This document shows, in pieces, positions 7,105 to 14,513 of a stretch of DNA of 36,557 nt. The notes beneath the pieces are model-generated. The model searched no databases. It was not told where the DNA came from and was given only the letters and a program-made list of their open reading frames with translations. The position numbers and the translations under genes were made by a program. Source of the stretch: Alistipes sp. (GTDB lineage: Bacteria; Bacteroidota; Bacteroidia; Bacteroidales; Rikenellaceae); the NCBI GenBank assembly GCA_017555105.1, contig JAFZHB010000013.1, forward strand, positions 1 through 36,557, read 5' to 3'. Within the stretch, counting starts at the first letter, position 1. Each line of letters begins with the position of its first letter.

Positions 7105-9051
7105 ATGGCTTTCAAATTAGATGCTAAAATTCCTGCCGGTGCTCTGGCTGACAAGTGGAGCAACCATAAGGCAGCGATCAAGGTCGTGAGCCCCGCCAAC
7201 AAGCGCAAGCTCGACATCATCGTGATCGGTACGGGTCTGGGCGGTGGCGCTGCTGCTGCTTCGCTCGGCGAGCTGGGCTACAATGTCAAGGTGTTCTGCA
7301 TTCAGGACTCGCCCCGTCGCGCTCACTCGATTGCCGCACAGGGTGGTATCAACGCCGCCAAGAACTACCAGAACGACAACGACTCGGTATATCGCCTCTT
7401 CTACGATACGATCAAGGGTGGTGACTACCGCGCTCGTGAGGCCAATGTATACCGTCTGGCCGAGGTGTCGAACCTGATCATCGACCAGTGCGTGGCTCAG
7501 GGTGTTCCCTTCGCTCGCGAGTACGGCGGTCTGTTGGCTAACCGTTCGTTCGGTGGTGCACAGGTATCGCGTACCTTCTACGCCCGCGGTCAGACGGGTC
7601 AGCAGCTCCTCTTGGGTGCTTATGCTGCCCTGAACAAGGAGATCGCTGCCGGTTCGGTGAAGAGCTACCCGCGCCACGAGATGCTCGACATCGTTGTGGA
7701 GGATGGCGAGGCTAAGGGTATCATCGCTCGTAACCTCGTAACCGGTGAGATCGAGCGCCACGGTGCACACGCTGTGGTAATCGCATCGGGTGGTTACGGT
7801 AATGTATTCTTCCTCTCGACCAACGCTATGGGTTCGAACGGTTCGGCTGCATTCCAGTGCTACAGCAAGGGTGCCGGCTTCGCCAACCCCTGCTTCACGC
7901 AGATTCACCCCACCTGTATCCCCGTACACGGCACGCAGCAGTCGAAGCTGACCCTCATGTCGGAGTCGCTGCGTAACGACGGTCGTATCTGGGTTCCGAA
8001 GAAGCTCGAGGATGTAAAGGCACTGCGTGCCGGCACGCTCAAGCCGTCGGACATCAAGGAGGAGGATCGCGACTACTACTTGGAGCGCCGCTACCCCGCC
8101 TTCGGTAACCTCGTACCGCGCGATGTTGCTTCGCGTGCCGCTAAGGAGCGTTGCGATGCAGGCTTCGGCGTAAACGAGACCGGCCTGGCCGTATTCCTCG
8201 ATTTCAAGACCGCCATCGAGCGTCTGGGCAAGGATATCATCAAGCAGCGCTACGGTAACCTCTTTGATATGTATGAGGAGATCACCGATGTAAGCCCCTA
8301 CGAGGAGCCGATGCAGATCTTCCCCGCCGTACACTACACGATGGGCGGTATTTGGGTTGACTACAACCTCATGACCACGATCCCGGGTCTCTACGCTATT
8401 GGTGAGGCCAACTTCTCGGACCACGGCGCTAACCGTCTGGGTGCTTCGGCACTGATGCAGGGTCTGGCCGATGGTTACTTCGTGCTGCCCTACACGATTG
8501 GCGACTACCTCGCGAAGAAGATTCAGGCTCCGAAGGTAAGCACCGATACGCCGGCATTCGAGGAGGCCGAGAAGGCCGTTAAGGAGAAGATCGCCAAGCT
8601 GATGTCGATCAACGGTAAGCAGTCGGTGGATGATATCCACAAGAAGCTGGGTCACATCATGTGGGAGTATGTTGGTATGGCTCGTACGGATGAGTCGCTC
8701 AAGACGGCCATCACCGAGATCCAGGCCCTGCGCAAGGAGTTCTGGAAGGATGTGAAGGTTGTTGGCGATCCGATGTCGTTCAATGTAGAGCTGGAGAAGG
8801 CTCTGCGTCTGGCCGACTACCTGGAGCTGGGAGAGCTGATGGCTCGCGACGCTCTCAACCGCGAGGAGTCGTGCGGTGGTCACTTCCGCTCGGAGCACCA
8901 GACCGAGGAGGGCGAGGCACTGCGTCACGACGACAAGTTCGCCTATGCTGCCGTATGGGAGTACAAGGGTATGGACGAGGCTCCCGAGCTGACGAAGGAG
9001 CCGCTCGAGTACGAGTTCACGCACCGCGCACAGCGTAACTACAAAGACTAA
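7105..9051 (+). CDS. frdA: Fumarate reductase/succinate dehydrogenase flavoprotein subunit
   Basis: This 648-residue catalytic subunit reduces fumarate to succinate or the reverse, facing the cytoplasm. The FAD dinucleotide fold is at about 37-65 ([20 protein letters not shown]). Histidine 74 in [11 protein letters not shown] is the expected site of covalent FAD attachment. Later motifs include HPTCIP, the [10 protein letters not shown] segment and [10 protein letters not shown], and the FAD-binding [18 protein letters not shown]. The C-terminal helical domain is intact. The gene starts 34 nt after frdC. In a fermentative gut anaerobe the fumarate reductase direction is more likely, but sequence alone does not settle this. 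Confidence 0.95.
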   Translation: MAFKLDAKIPAGALADKWSNHKAAIKVVSPANKRKLDIIVIGTGLGGGAAAASLGELGYNVKVFCIQDSPRRAHSIAAQGGINAAKNYQNDNDSVYRLFYDTIKGGDYRAREANVYRLAEVSNLIIDQCVAQGVPFAREYGGLLANRSFGGAQVSRTFYARGQTGQQLLLGAYAALNKEIAAGSVKSYPRHEMLDIVVEDGEAKGIIARNLVTGEIERHGAHAVVIASGGYGNVFFLSTNAMGSNGSAAFQCYSKGAGFANPCFTQIHPTCIPVHGTQQSKLTLMSESLRNDGRIWVPKKLEDVKALRAGTLKPSDIKEEDRDYYLERRYPAFGNLVPRDVASRAAKERCDAGFGVNETGLAVFLDFKTAIERLGKDIIKQRYGNLFDMYEEITDVSPYEEPMQIFPAVHYTMGGIWVDYNLMTTIPGLYAIGEANFSDHGANRLGASALMQGLADGYFVLPYTIGDYLAKKIQAPKVSTDTPAFEEAEKAVKEKIAKLMSINGKQSVDDIHKKLGHIMWEYVGMARTDESLKTAITEIQALRKEFWKDVKVVGDPMSFNVELEKALRLADYLELGELMARDALNREESCGGHFRSEHQTEEGEALRHDDKFAYAAVWEYKGMDEAPELTKEPLEYEFTHRAQRNYKD

Positions 9052-9087
9052 CTTTTGGCGTTCAACACTTTAATAAAATTTGAAATT

Positions 9088-9831
9088 ATGAATTTCACCT
9101 TAAAGATATGGCGTCAGAAGGACGCAAAATCGAAGGGTGCCTTCGAGACCTATAAGGTCAAGGACATTTCGGCCGACACCTCGTTCCTCGAAATGCTCGA
9201 TATTCTGAACAACGACCTCGTACACGAGGGCAAGGAGCCCGTGGCATTCGACCACGACTGCCGCGAGGGTATCTGCGGTATGTGCTCGTTGCACATCGAC
9301 GGCTTGGCACACGGCCCCGGTCAGGCAGCTACGACCTGCCAGATCTACATGCGTAAGTTCCAGGACGGCGCAACGATTACGATCGAGCCGTGGCGCTCGG
9401 CAGCCTTCCCCGTGATCAAGGACCTCGTAGTGAATCGTGGTGCTTACGACCAGATTCTGCAGGCCGGTGGTTACGTATCGGTTCGCACGAACTCGGTGCC
9501 CGACGCTAACGCTATTCCGATCGCAAAGGCTGACGCCGACGAGTCGATGGATGCGGCTGCCTGCATCGGTTGCGGTGCTTGCGCTGCAACCTGCAAGAAC
9601 GGTTCGGCTATGCTCTTCGTAGCTGCACGCGTTTCGTCGCTGGCGAAGCTGCCGCAGGGTCGCGTTGAGGGTGCTCGTCGCGCCAAGGCGATGGTTGCCA
9701 AGATGGACGAGTTGGGCTTTGGTAACTGCACCAACACGGGTGCTTGCCAGGCCGAGTGCCCGAAGGGTATCTCGATCGCGCATATCGCTCGCCTCAACCG
9801 TGAGTTCCTGGCTGCGAAGATTCAGGACTAA
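9088..9831 (+). CDS. frdB: Fumarate reductase/succinate dehydrogenase iron-sulfur subunit
   Basis: This 247-residue electron-transfer subunit links FrdA to FrdC. The plant-type [2Fe-2S] ligands are C58, C63, C66 and C84 (CREGICGMC...C). The first 4Fe-4S-type motif is [11 protein letters not shown] (C159, C162, C165, C169). The last cluster uses C214, C220 and C224, with CPKGI following. The ATG at 9088 gives the normal N-terminus [10 protein letters not shown]; an earlier in-frame ATG at 9055 would add 11 residues right after the frdA stop and is less likely. A strong terminator follows, closing the frdCAB operon. Confidence 0.95.
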   Translation: MNFTLKIWRQKDAKSKGAFETYKVKDISADTSFLEMLDILNNDLVHEGKEPVAFDHDCREGICGMCSLHIDGLAHGPGQAATTCQIYMRKFQDGATITIEPWRSAAFPVIKDLVVNRGAYDQILQAGGYVSVRTNSVPDANAIPIAKADADESMDAAACIGCGACAATCKNGSAMLFVAARVSSLAKLPQGRVEGARRAKAMVAKMDELGFGNCTNTGACQAECPKGISIAHIARLNREFLAAKIQD

Positions 9832-9846
9832 TTCGATGGTTGGTTC

Positions 9847-9879
9847 AAAAAAAGAGAGCTCTCGGGCTCTCTTTTTTTT
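9847..9879 (+). terminator. Terminator of frdCAB
   Basis: A 12-bp stem (AAAAAAGAGAGC with GCTCTCTTTTTT, 6-nt loop) ends in a T-run 15 nt after the frdB stop. Confidence 0.9.
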
Positions 9880-9962
9880 GTTATATATCCTACTTTCCTC
9901 ACTCCTTATTCTATTCCTACTCCTCATCCCCGCTTACCCGCTACGAATTTCAAACTTTTTTA

Positions 9963-9970
9963 CTATCTTT
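9963..9970 (+). promoter_or_regulatory. Candidate -7 box of the alpha/beta hydrolase gene
   Basis: TATCTTTG is an exact TAnnTTTG match and ends 10 nt before the ATG at 9981, so the leader would be only a few nucleotides. No clear -33 TTTG is present. Confidence 0.5.
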
Positions 9971-9980
9971 GCGCCCGATT

Positions 9981-10760
9981 ATGTTGCATTACAGACTCTT
10001 TCAAAAGCATGGTGCGGAGACACCCTGGATCGTGATGTTGCACGGTGCGGGTGGCAGTAGCGAGGTGTGGTTTCGCCAGATTGGCGACTTCTCGCGCCAC
10101 TACAACCTGCTCTTGATCGATCTGGTAGGCCACGGCGAGTCCTCCGTGTTGCAGATTCTAAGCAAGCATTTCAGCTTCGAGATGGTTGCCGAGCAGGTGA
10201 TGGAGGTGGTCGATCACCTGAAGATCGAAAAGGCGCACTACATGGGTCTTTCGCTGGGCAGCATCGTGGTGCGTGTGTTGGCCGACCTTTACCCCCACCG
10301 TGTGGGTTCGATGGTACTGGCAGGTGCTGTAACGGAGCTCAACTGGGAGTCGCGCGTCCTGCTGCGCATGGCCGATATGGGCAAGCACATCGTTCCCTAC
10401 CGCCTCCTGAAGTGGATCATCGCCAAGGCAATCATCCCGCATCGTCGTTACGGCTACTCGATGCAACTCTTCCTGCACAACGCCAAGAAACTCTCGTTCG
10501 AGAACTTCCTGCGTTGGCTCACGCTGGGCGACAAGCTCAACAGCCACATCAAAGCGCTCTTCCAGGAGAAGATCGCCATCCCCACGCTCTACCTCATGGG
10601 ACAGGACGATTACCTCTTCCTGCCGCAGGTGCAGCTCGCAGCGGCCGCAGGTGGTGAGTGGGCCTCGGTGGTCATCATTCCCGAAGCGGGCCATGTCTGC
10701 AATGTAGACAACAAGAGCTACTTCAACCGCGTATCGCTCGACTTCCTGCGTCGATTGTAA
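9981..10760 (+). CDS. Alpha/beta-fold hydrolase
   Basis: This 259-residue cytoplasmic protein has the alpha/beta hydrolase fold and no signal peptide. The oxyanion-hole region is VMLHGAGGSSEVW. The strand-turn IDLVGHGESS follows, then the nucleophile elbow GLSLGS with serine 91. The acid is D209 or D210 in LMGQDDYLF, and the base is H238 in PEAGHVCNVD, so the triad is complete. The ATG at 9981 was chosen because it directly precedes the first beta strand and follows a -7 box; the upstream in-frame extension runs through the frdB terminator. The substrate is unknown; relatives include esterases, lipases and C-C hydrolases. The next gene starts 30 nt downstream and is probably co-transcribed. 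Confidence 0.85.
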   Translation: MLHYRLFQKHGAETPWIVMLHGAGGSSEVWFRQIGDFSRHYNLLLIDLVGHGESSVLQILSKHFSFEMVAEQVMEVVDHLKIEKAHYMGLSLGSIVVRVLADLYPHRVGSMVLAGAVTELNWESRVLLRMADMGKHIVPYRLLKWIIAKAIIPHRRYGYSMQLFLHNAKKLSFENFLRWLTLGDKLNSHIKALFQEKIAIPTLYLMGQDDYLFLPQVQLAAAAGGEWASVVIIPEAGHVCNVDNKSYFNRVSLDFLRRL

Positions 10761-10790
10761 CACGCCACTCCAAGCAGGACCTTCCCGGCC

Positions 10791-11870
10791 ATGTCCAAGT
10801 TCCTCAACCAACGCGAATTTACGGGGCTCATCGTCTTTCTCTTGACTGTGGGCGTGCTCGTCTTGGTCGTTCGCCAGGCCGAACCGCGTCGCAATCCGCA
10901 CTTTGAGGCCACCGTGGCTCAGTTGCAAGAGCGCGACAGCGTCGCACTGCATCCTTTCGATCCCAATACCGTGAGCTACGAGGAGCTGCGCGCCATCGGC
11001 CTAAGCCGTCAGGAGGCGGTCTCACTCGTCAAGTTCCGCGCCGCAGGGAAGATCTTCCGCATTGCGGAGGATGTCGCCCTCTGCTACGGCATTAGTGACT
11101 CGGCCTACCGCGTGCTGGCGCCCTACATCACCATCGGTGCGGCCTACCGAATCCACCCCAAGAGCTATCGGGAATACACCCCTGCAAAACGCGACACCCT
11201 ACCCCGCATTGCGCCCTCGCCCTTTCTGATCGACACGGTCTCGGCAGCCTATCTGCGTGCCATTGGCGCCTTTACCAAGCGTCAGGCCGAAGCCTTCATT
11301 CGTTGGCGCGATCGGAGTGGTTTTCGTGATATGGAGGAGGTCCGCGCCTGCTATGTGGTGGATGATTCGATCGCCTCGTGGCTCGAACCTTACATCCGCT
11401 TCTCCGAGCCAGAAAAGAGCCCCTGGGAGGCTCCCATAGAGCTCAACACGGCCGACTCGTCACGCCTGCGATCGGTGGTCGGCATCGGCGAAAAGAGCGT
11501 TGTTCGCATCCTCGCCTACCGCTCACGCCTCGGTGGTTTTCACCGCGTGGAGCAATTAGCAGAGGTTGAAGGGGTGACCGAGACAAATTTTGAAAAAATT
11601 TTGCAACAAATTTGGTGCGATAGCAATGAAATTCAAAAAATTGATATTAACTTTGCAACCCCGATGCGTTTGAGGGAGCATCCCTACATAGCACCCCGCA
11701 CGCTGAGGCGATTATTGAAACAAAGAGCATTGAAAGGAGGTTGGAACAGCACCGGAGAGATGATTGAACAGAACATACTGACCCATGAGGAGGCCGAGAG
11801 GCTGCGTCCTTACTTGGTCTTTGGTGCTGACAGCCTGCACAGTGCACAAGGTATGGAGCCGACGATTTGA
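10791..11870 (+). CDS. Membrane-anchored protein with ComEA-like helix-hairpin-helix repeats
   Basis: The 359-residue product has one N-terminal transmembrane segment (about 12-27) followed by four copies of a ComEA/HhH-like unit, at about 56-113, 147-203, 215-275 and 283-345. The third is the clearest (IELNTADSSRLRSVVGIGEK). Such repeats bind double-stranded DNA without sequence specificity, and ComEA itself acts in DNA uptake. Similar anchored HhH proteins are common in Bacteroidota with no settled role. From about residue 264 to the end the DNA becomes much more AT-rich than the first three quarters, although the reading frame and repeat pattern continue. The gene lies between a hydrolase gene and rpsU on the same strand. 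Confidence 0.75.
   Translation: MSKFLNQREFTGLIVFLLTVGVLVLVVRQAEPRRNPHFEATVAQLQERDSVALHPFDPNTVSYEELRAIGLSRQEAVSLVKFRAAGKIFRIAEDVALCYGISDSAYRVLAPYITIGAAYRIHPKSYREYTPAKRDTLPRIAPSPFLIDTVSAAYLRAIGAFTKRQAEAFIRWRDRSGFRDMEEVRACYVVDDSIASWLEPYIRFSEPEKSPWEAPIELNTADSSRLRSVVGIGEKSVVRILAYRSRLGGFHRVEQLAEVEGVTETNFEKILQQIWCDSNEIQKIDINFATPMRLREHPYIAPRTLRRLLKQRALKGGWNSTGEMIEQNILTHEEAERLRPYLVFGADSLHSAQGMEPTI
11648..11655 (+). promoter_or_regulatory. Possible internal promoter for rpsU
   Basis: TAACTTTG matches the -7 consensus and sits in an AT-rich patch inside the upstream HhH coding region. No TTTG at 19-21 nt is found upstream, so this is weak. Confidence 0.2.
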
Positions 11871-11967
11871 GAAATCGAACGCACCGAAAGAGGGCGACCC
11901 GCTTAAAAAGAGGTTGCAAACCAAACAGAAACAAACAAGAATTAACAACAAAAAATTTTATACAACT

Positions 11968-12159
11968 ATGATTATTACCACGGTAAAGGAGGGCGAGAAC
12001 ATCGAGCGCGCCCTGAAGAAGTTCAAGCGTAAGTATGAGCGTACGGGTGTTTTGAAGGAGCTGCGTCGTCGTCAGTACTTCACGAAGCCTTCGATCGCAA
12101 AGCGCGACGCTATGGCTCACGCCATCTATGTACAGCACACCTATCACTTGGACGACTAA
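11968..12159 (+). CDS. rpsU: 30S ribosomal protein bS21
   Basis: This small basic protein of 63 residues has the bS21 pattern: VKEGENIERALKKFKRKYER at the N-terminus, followed by a long basic helix with LRRRQYFTKPS. It binds near the anti-Shine-Dalgarno end of 16S rRNA on the 30S platform, which in Bacteroidota is known to be occluded. The ATG at 11968 gives the usual MIITTV start and follows an A-rich leader. A longer in-frame ORF begins at 11785 inside the upstream gene but has no family support. A strong terminator follows at once. Confidence 0.95.
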   Translation: MIITTVKEGENIERALKKFKRKYERTGVLKELRRRQYFTKPSIAKRDAMAHAIYVQHTYHLDD

Positions 12160-12178
12160 TTTATCGTTTCGATAGAGC

Positions 12179-12217
12179 AATCCCCCGATCTCGGCTGAGA
12201 TCGGGGGATTTGTTTTT
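12179..12217 (+). terminator. Terminator of rpsU
   Basis: A perfect 14-bp stem (AATCCCCCGATCTC with its complement, GGCT loop) is followed by TGTTTTT, 20 nt after the rpsU stop. Confidence 0.9.
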
Positions 12218-12263
12218 AGGGCAATATCCTGCATGAGTGTTGTTCGTTTCAGAAAAGTTTGCT

Positions 12264-12271
12264 AATTTTGT
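12264..12271 (+). promoter_or_regulatory. Candidate promoter (-7 box) of the small-ORF/lipoprotein unit
   Basis: TAATTTTG fits TAnnTTTG, with TTGT at 12241-12244 at a spacing of 19 nt as a possible -33 box. Transcription would start at about 12275, exactly where the first leader hairpin begins. Confidence 0.55.
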
Positions 12272-12275
12272 CGTG

Positions 12276-12574
12276 CCGAGCGTTTTTCGTTCGGCAGACA
12301 TATTACGAAAGTGTTTTCGCTTTTGTCTTTAATCGAAAATGTGGAAGTTTTCAAAACTGAAAGGCAAACGAACGGCACTCATTTCTTGTATAGTCGTGTG
12401 GCTATGCGCAGTTTGTGCATATACCTCATACTATCCAAGTGTGGGGTATTGCATCGTTTATTTCAGTTTAGGTCTTTCCACAACCTTCGATTAGATAAAC
12501 GAAATCGGCTCCACACTTTCTGTTTTATAAAACCACCGTTCATGGGGTCGGCACGGTAACCTAAACTTTTAACA
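12276..12574 (+). promoter_or_regulatory. Long, possibly structured 5' leader
   Basis: About 300 nt separate the promoter from the acidic small ORF. The leader starts with an 8-bp hairpin (12276-12283 with 12289-12296). It contains another at 12403-12410 with 12414-12421. Longer pairings are also possible: 12341-12346 with 12476-12481, 12354-12362 with 12461-12469, and 12366-12371 with 12454-12459. A competing fold pairs 12437-12444 with 12511-12518 and 12454-12460 with 12496-12502. Some of these helices are expected by chance in 300 nt. The leader also carries the 51-codon ORF at 12339-12494. Confidence 0.4.
12339..12494 (+). CDS. Putative 51-residue small membrane protein
   Basis: No family was recognised. 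The ORF starts two codons after an in-frame TAA, with an A-rich stretch before the ATG as is common in this group. The peptide has a lysine/arginine-rich start (MWKFSKLKGKR). A hydrophobic segment TALISCIVVWLCAVCAY (residues 12-28) and a second one, GYCIVYFSLGL (36-46), follow, so it looks like a one- or two-helix membrane peptide with positive-inside topology. It contains four cysteines. It lies in the leader between a promoter and a second small ORF. The alternative is that this stretch is only structured RNA or chance; with no homology check the call is tentative. Confidence 0.4.
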   Translation: MWKFSKLKGKRTALISCIVVWLCAVCAYTSYYPSVGYCIVYFSLGLSTTFD

Positions 12575-12703
12575 ATGAAAGAAAACTATGCTGTACCCGA
12601 GATCGAAATCATCGAGGTAGAGGTTGAGCAGGGCTTTGCCGCCAGTGACTTTGAAACGAGCTCATTTGAAAATCCCATTATGGGGGAGGAACAATCGTGG
12701 TAA
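12575..12703 (+). CDS. Putative 42-residue acidic small protein upstream of the lipoprotein
   Basis: The ATG at 12575 follows an A/T-rich leader, and the frame closes with TAA at 12701, 17 nt before the lipoprotein gene. The peptide begins MKENYAVPEIEI, runs on with alternating Glu and Ile/Val, then GFAAS at residues 20-24, and ends in a Ser/Glu-rich tail with a terminal tryptophan. It has no signal peptide or transmembrane segment. From memory, short peptides with a P-E-I-E-I start and a glycine plus small-residue motif near position 20 occur in many Bacteroidota next to surface protein genes; their role is unknown to me. A precursor of a processed peptide is one possibility. Confidence 0.6.
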   Translation: MKENYAVPEIEIIEVEVEQGFAASDFETSSFENPIMGEEQSW

Positions 12704-12720
12704 TTTAATAGAGAAATCGC

Positions 12721-14301
12721 ATGAAAAAAGTTTTATTATTGGCATTAATTGCCGTTGGTATCGCCTCGTGTGTGAAAGAGGAGCGTGTAGCTCCGAAGCA
12801 CAAAGCACACTACCCCTCCTTCATGGCAAGCATTGAAGATCAGACGGATAGTCGTGCCTATGTAGGAAAGGATTATAAAATGTATTGGTCGGAAGAGGAT
12901 GCAATCGCCATCGTCGATGGACTCGAGCCGAAATACTACGAATTCCAGGGCGAAGAGGGTGCAACGAGTGGCGTATTTAGTTACATCGGTGATTCGATTA
13001 CTCCTCGCCAGTTGGATAAAATCTACGCGCTGTACCCCACTTCATTAGTTGCTTCATACGGATATGAAGTAAATCCAACCATCGAGCAATTGCAACAAGG
13101 CATGCTGCCTATCACTTTAGGTGGGTCAAGATCATCGGAAAACTCTATCATGGGAGGAGATTGGGTGCCGATGGCAGCGATGGCAACCAACGAAGATGGC
13201 AACAACTTGAAATTCAAGAATCTTTGCGGATTTTTGCTTTTACAACTGTACGGTCCAGAGATTACGATCAAGTCCGTCAGAATCAGCGACAACAACCCTT
13301 CACCGGAGCGCGCATTATGTGGCGATTTCATGTTGAAGTGGCAAGCAGGGAATGAGCCTGTATTAACTCCGATGGCTGAAAGCTCATCGATTATGTCTGT
13401 ATGGTTAGGCGGAGAAGATATTACCCTGAACAATAGCGAAGTTACCGAGATCCTGATCCCAATGGCACCCACCACCTTCCCCAATGGCTTCACCGTTGAG
13501 ATTGTCGGAAACTCTGATACCTGCGGAGAGGCAATCTTTAAGAAAAGCACGAATAAAGCCATCACGATCAGTCGTAACACCATCACCCCGATGGCTGCAT
13601 TTACAGTTACAGAGCTTTCGCCAGCGCACGAGTTTGTCATTGAGGAGGAAACCTACTACATCGAAGCGGCTGCTAACACCTTTACCTTTGAACTGAGTTG
13701 CGACTTCGGATGTGAGATAGAAACCGAATACGAATTCTTAGGCAATGCCGACGAGTGGCTAACCTTTGTTGCGCAGGAGGGAAACACCTACACCTTCTCC
13801 GCTACAGCGAACACGACAGGAGCAACACGCTATGGTTGGATTGGTATTAAAGAGATTAATGGAGTCGCGACACAGGTCGTACCGGTTACCCAGAGTGGCA
13901 CCTCCGCCGCTCAATTCAGCTCTTTCTCGCTTGTAGGAAAATGGAAATACACCCATTACGAATGGTGGGAGTTAGATGAGGGCCGAAGCGAGGAGGGAGA
14001 ATGGAATCCCATCAGCGAGGGTCGTTTCGAATATCTCAACTTCAAAGCCGATGGTACAGGTTTTTGGAGCTGTATCGAAGATGAGGAGTACTATGAAGGC
14101 AGCCATTTCACCTACACCTTTAACAATGGTGTTCTAAAGCTCGTTGATTTCGAATATGAGGAAGACCGACAAACCACTCTCATCGAGATAACGCCGGAGG
14201 GCATTGTTGAAATTAACAGCTACGCTGGCGAATGGAATACGACCACCAAGAAATGCTTGTCGTATGAATATGAACACAAAACCTATGTAAAAGAGGAGTA
14301 A
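12721..14301 (+). CDS. Surface lipoprotein: fimbrillin-like region, BACON domain, lipocalin-like C-terminus
   Basis: The 526-residue product starts with a lipoprotein signal peptide, with lipobox IASC and Cys17 as the acylated residue. The following VKEER is acidic/basic in a way that partly resembles surface-export signals. Residues about 30-300 include YWSEEDAIAIVDG and YEFQGEEGATSGVFSY, a pattern seen in fimbrillin-like lipoproteins of Bacteroidota. Residues about 303-392 form a BACON domain, an Ig-like fold often involved in carbohydrate or mucin contact. Residues about 396-525 resemble a small lipocalin-like beta barrel (LVGKWKYTHYEW, ADGTGFW). Base composition is AT-richer than its neighbours, and terminators bound the unit on both sides, which suggests an accessory gene. 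No usher or SusCD partner is adjacent. Confidence 0.75.
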   Translation: MKKVLLLALIAVGIASCVKEERVAPKHKAHYPSFMASIEDQTDSRAYVGKDYKMYWSEEDAIAIVDGLEPKYYEFQGEEGATSGVFSYIGDSITPRQLDKIYALYPTSLVASYGYEVNPTIEQLQQGMLPITLGGSRSSENSIMGGDWVPMAAMATNEDGNNLKFKNLCGFLLLQLYGPEITIKSVRISDNNPSPERALCGDFMLKWQAGNEPVLTPMAESSSIMSVWLGGEDITLNNSEVTEILIPMAPTTFPNGFTVEIVGNSDTCGEAIFKKSTNKAITISRNTITPMAAFTVTELSPAHEFVIEEETYYIEAAANTFTFELSCDFGCEIETEYEFLGNADEWLTFVAQEGNTYTFSATANTTGATRYGWIGIKEINGVATQVVPVTQSGTSAAQFSSFSLVGKWKYTHYEWWELDEGRSEEGEWNPISEGRFEYLNFKADGTGFWSCIEDEEYYEGSHFTYTFNNGVLKLVDFEYEEDRQTTLIEITPEGIVEINSYAGEWNTTTKKCLSYEYEHKTYVKEE

Positions 14302-14304
14302 TCC

Positions 14305-14346
14305 AAAACCCCCAAAGGTTGATCGACCTTTGGGGGTTTGTTTTTT
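14305..14346 (+). terminator. Terminator of the lipoprotein gene
   Basis: A 14-bp stem (AAACCCCCAAAGGT with ACCTTTGGGGGTTT, loop TGATCG) is followed by a T-run, directly after the stop codon. Confidence 0.9.
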
Positions 14347-14361
14347 TGTGGGTTTGTGGTG

Positions 14362-14397
14362 GTTTTGGGAGTTTTGGGAGTTTTGGGAGATTTGGGA
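14362..14397 (+). repeat. Short tandem repeat, 9-nt unit x4
   Basis: Three exact copies of GTTTTGGGA (14362, 14371, 14380) are followed by a variant GATTTGGGA (14389). It lies between the converging lipoprotein and mutB terminators and is not coding. Confidence 0.85.
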
Positions 14398-14457
14398 GTA
14401 TTTCGCAAAATTCCCAGTATTCCCAATCTTTGCTCTTTCCTCTTTGCTCTTGCCTCT

Positions 14458-14498
14458 CAAAAAAATCCCCGCCCGAATCATCGGACAGGGATTTTTTA
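14458..14498 (-). terminator. Terminator of mutAB
   Basis: On the minus strand, 16 nt past the mutB stop, a stem AAAATCCCTGTCCGA pairs with TCGGGCGGGGATTTT (one internal mismatch) and ends in T residues. Confidence 0.8.
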
Positions 14499-14513
14499 TT
14501 GCGCAAATTGCGC

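Noticed and set aside
12311-12559. 82-codon ORF in the leader
   Set aside because: It lacks a coherent signal or domain pattern, and its frame competes with the more coherent 51-codon ORF; it ends in the region just before the acidic ORF.
12276-12560. tmRNA, RNase P RNA or 6S RNA
   Set aside because: No tRNA-like T-arm, tag ORF ending or conserved RNase P core motif was recognised, and no 6S-type long rod with a central bubble was evident.
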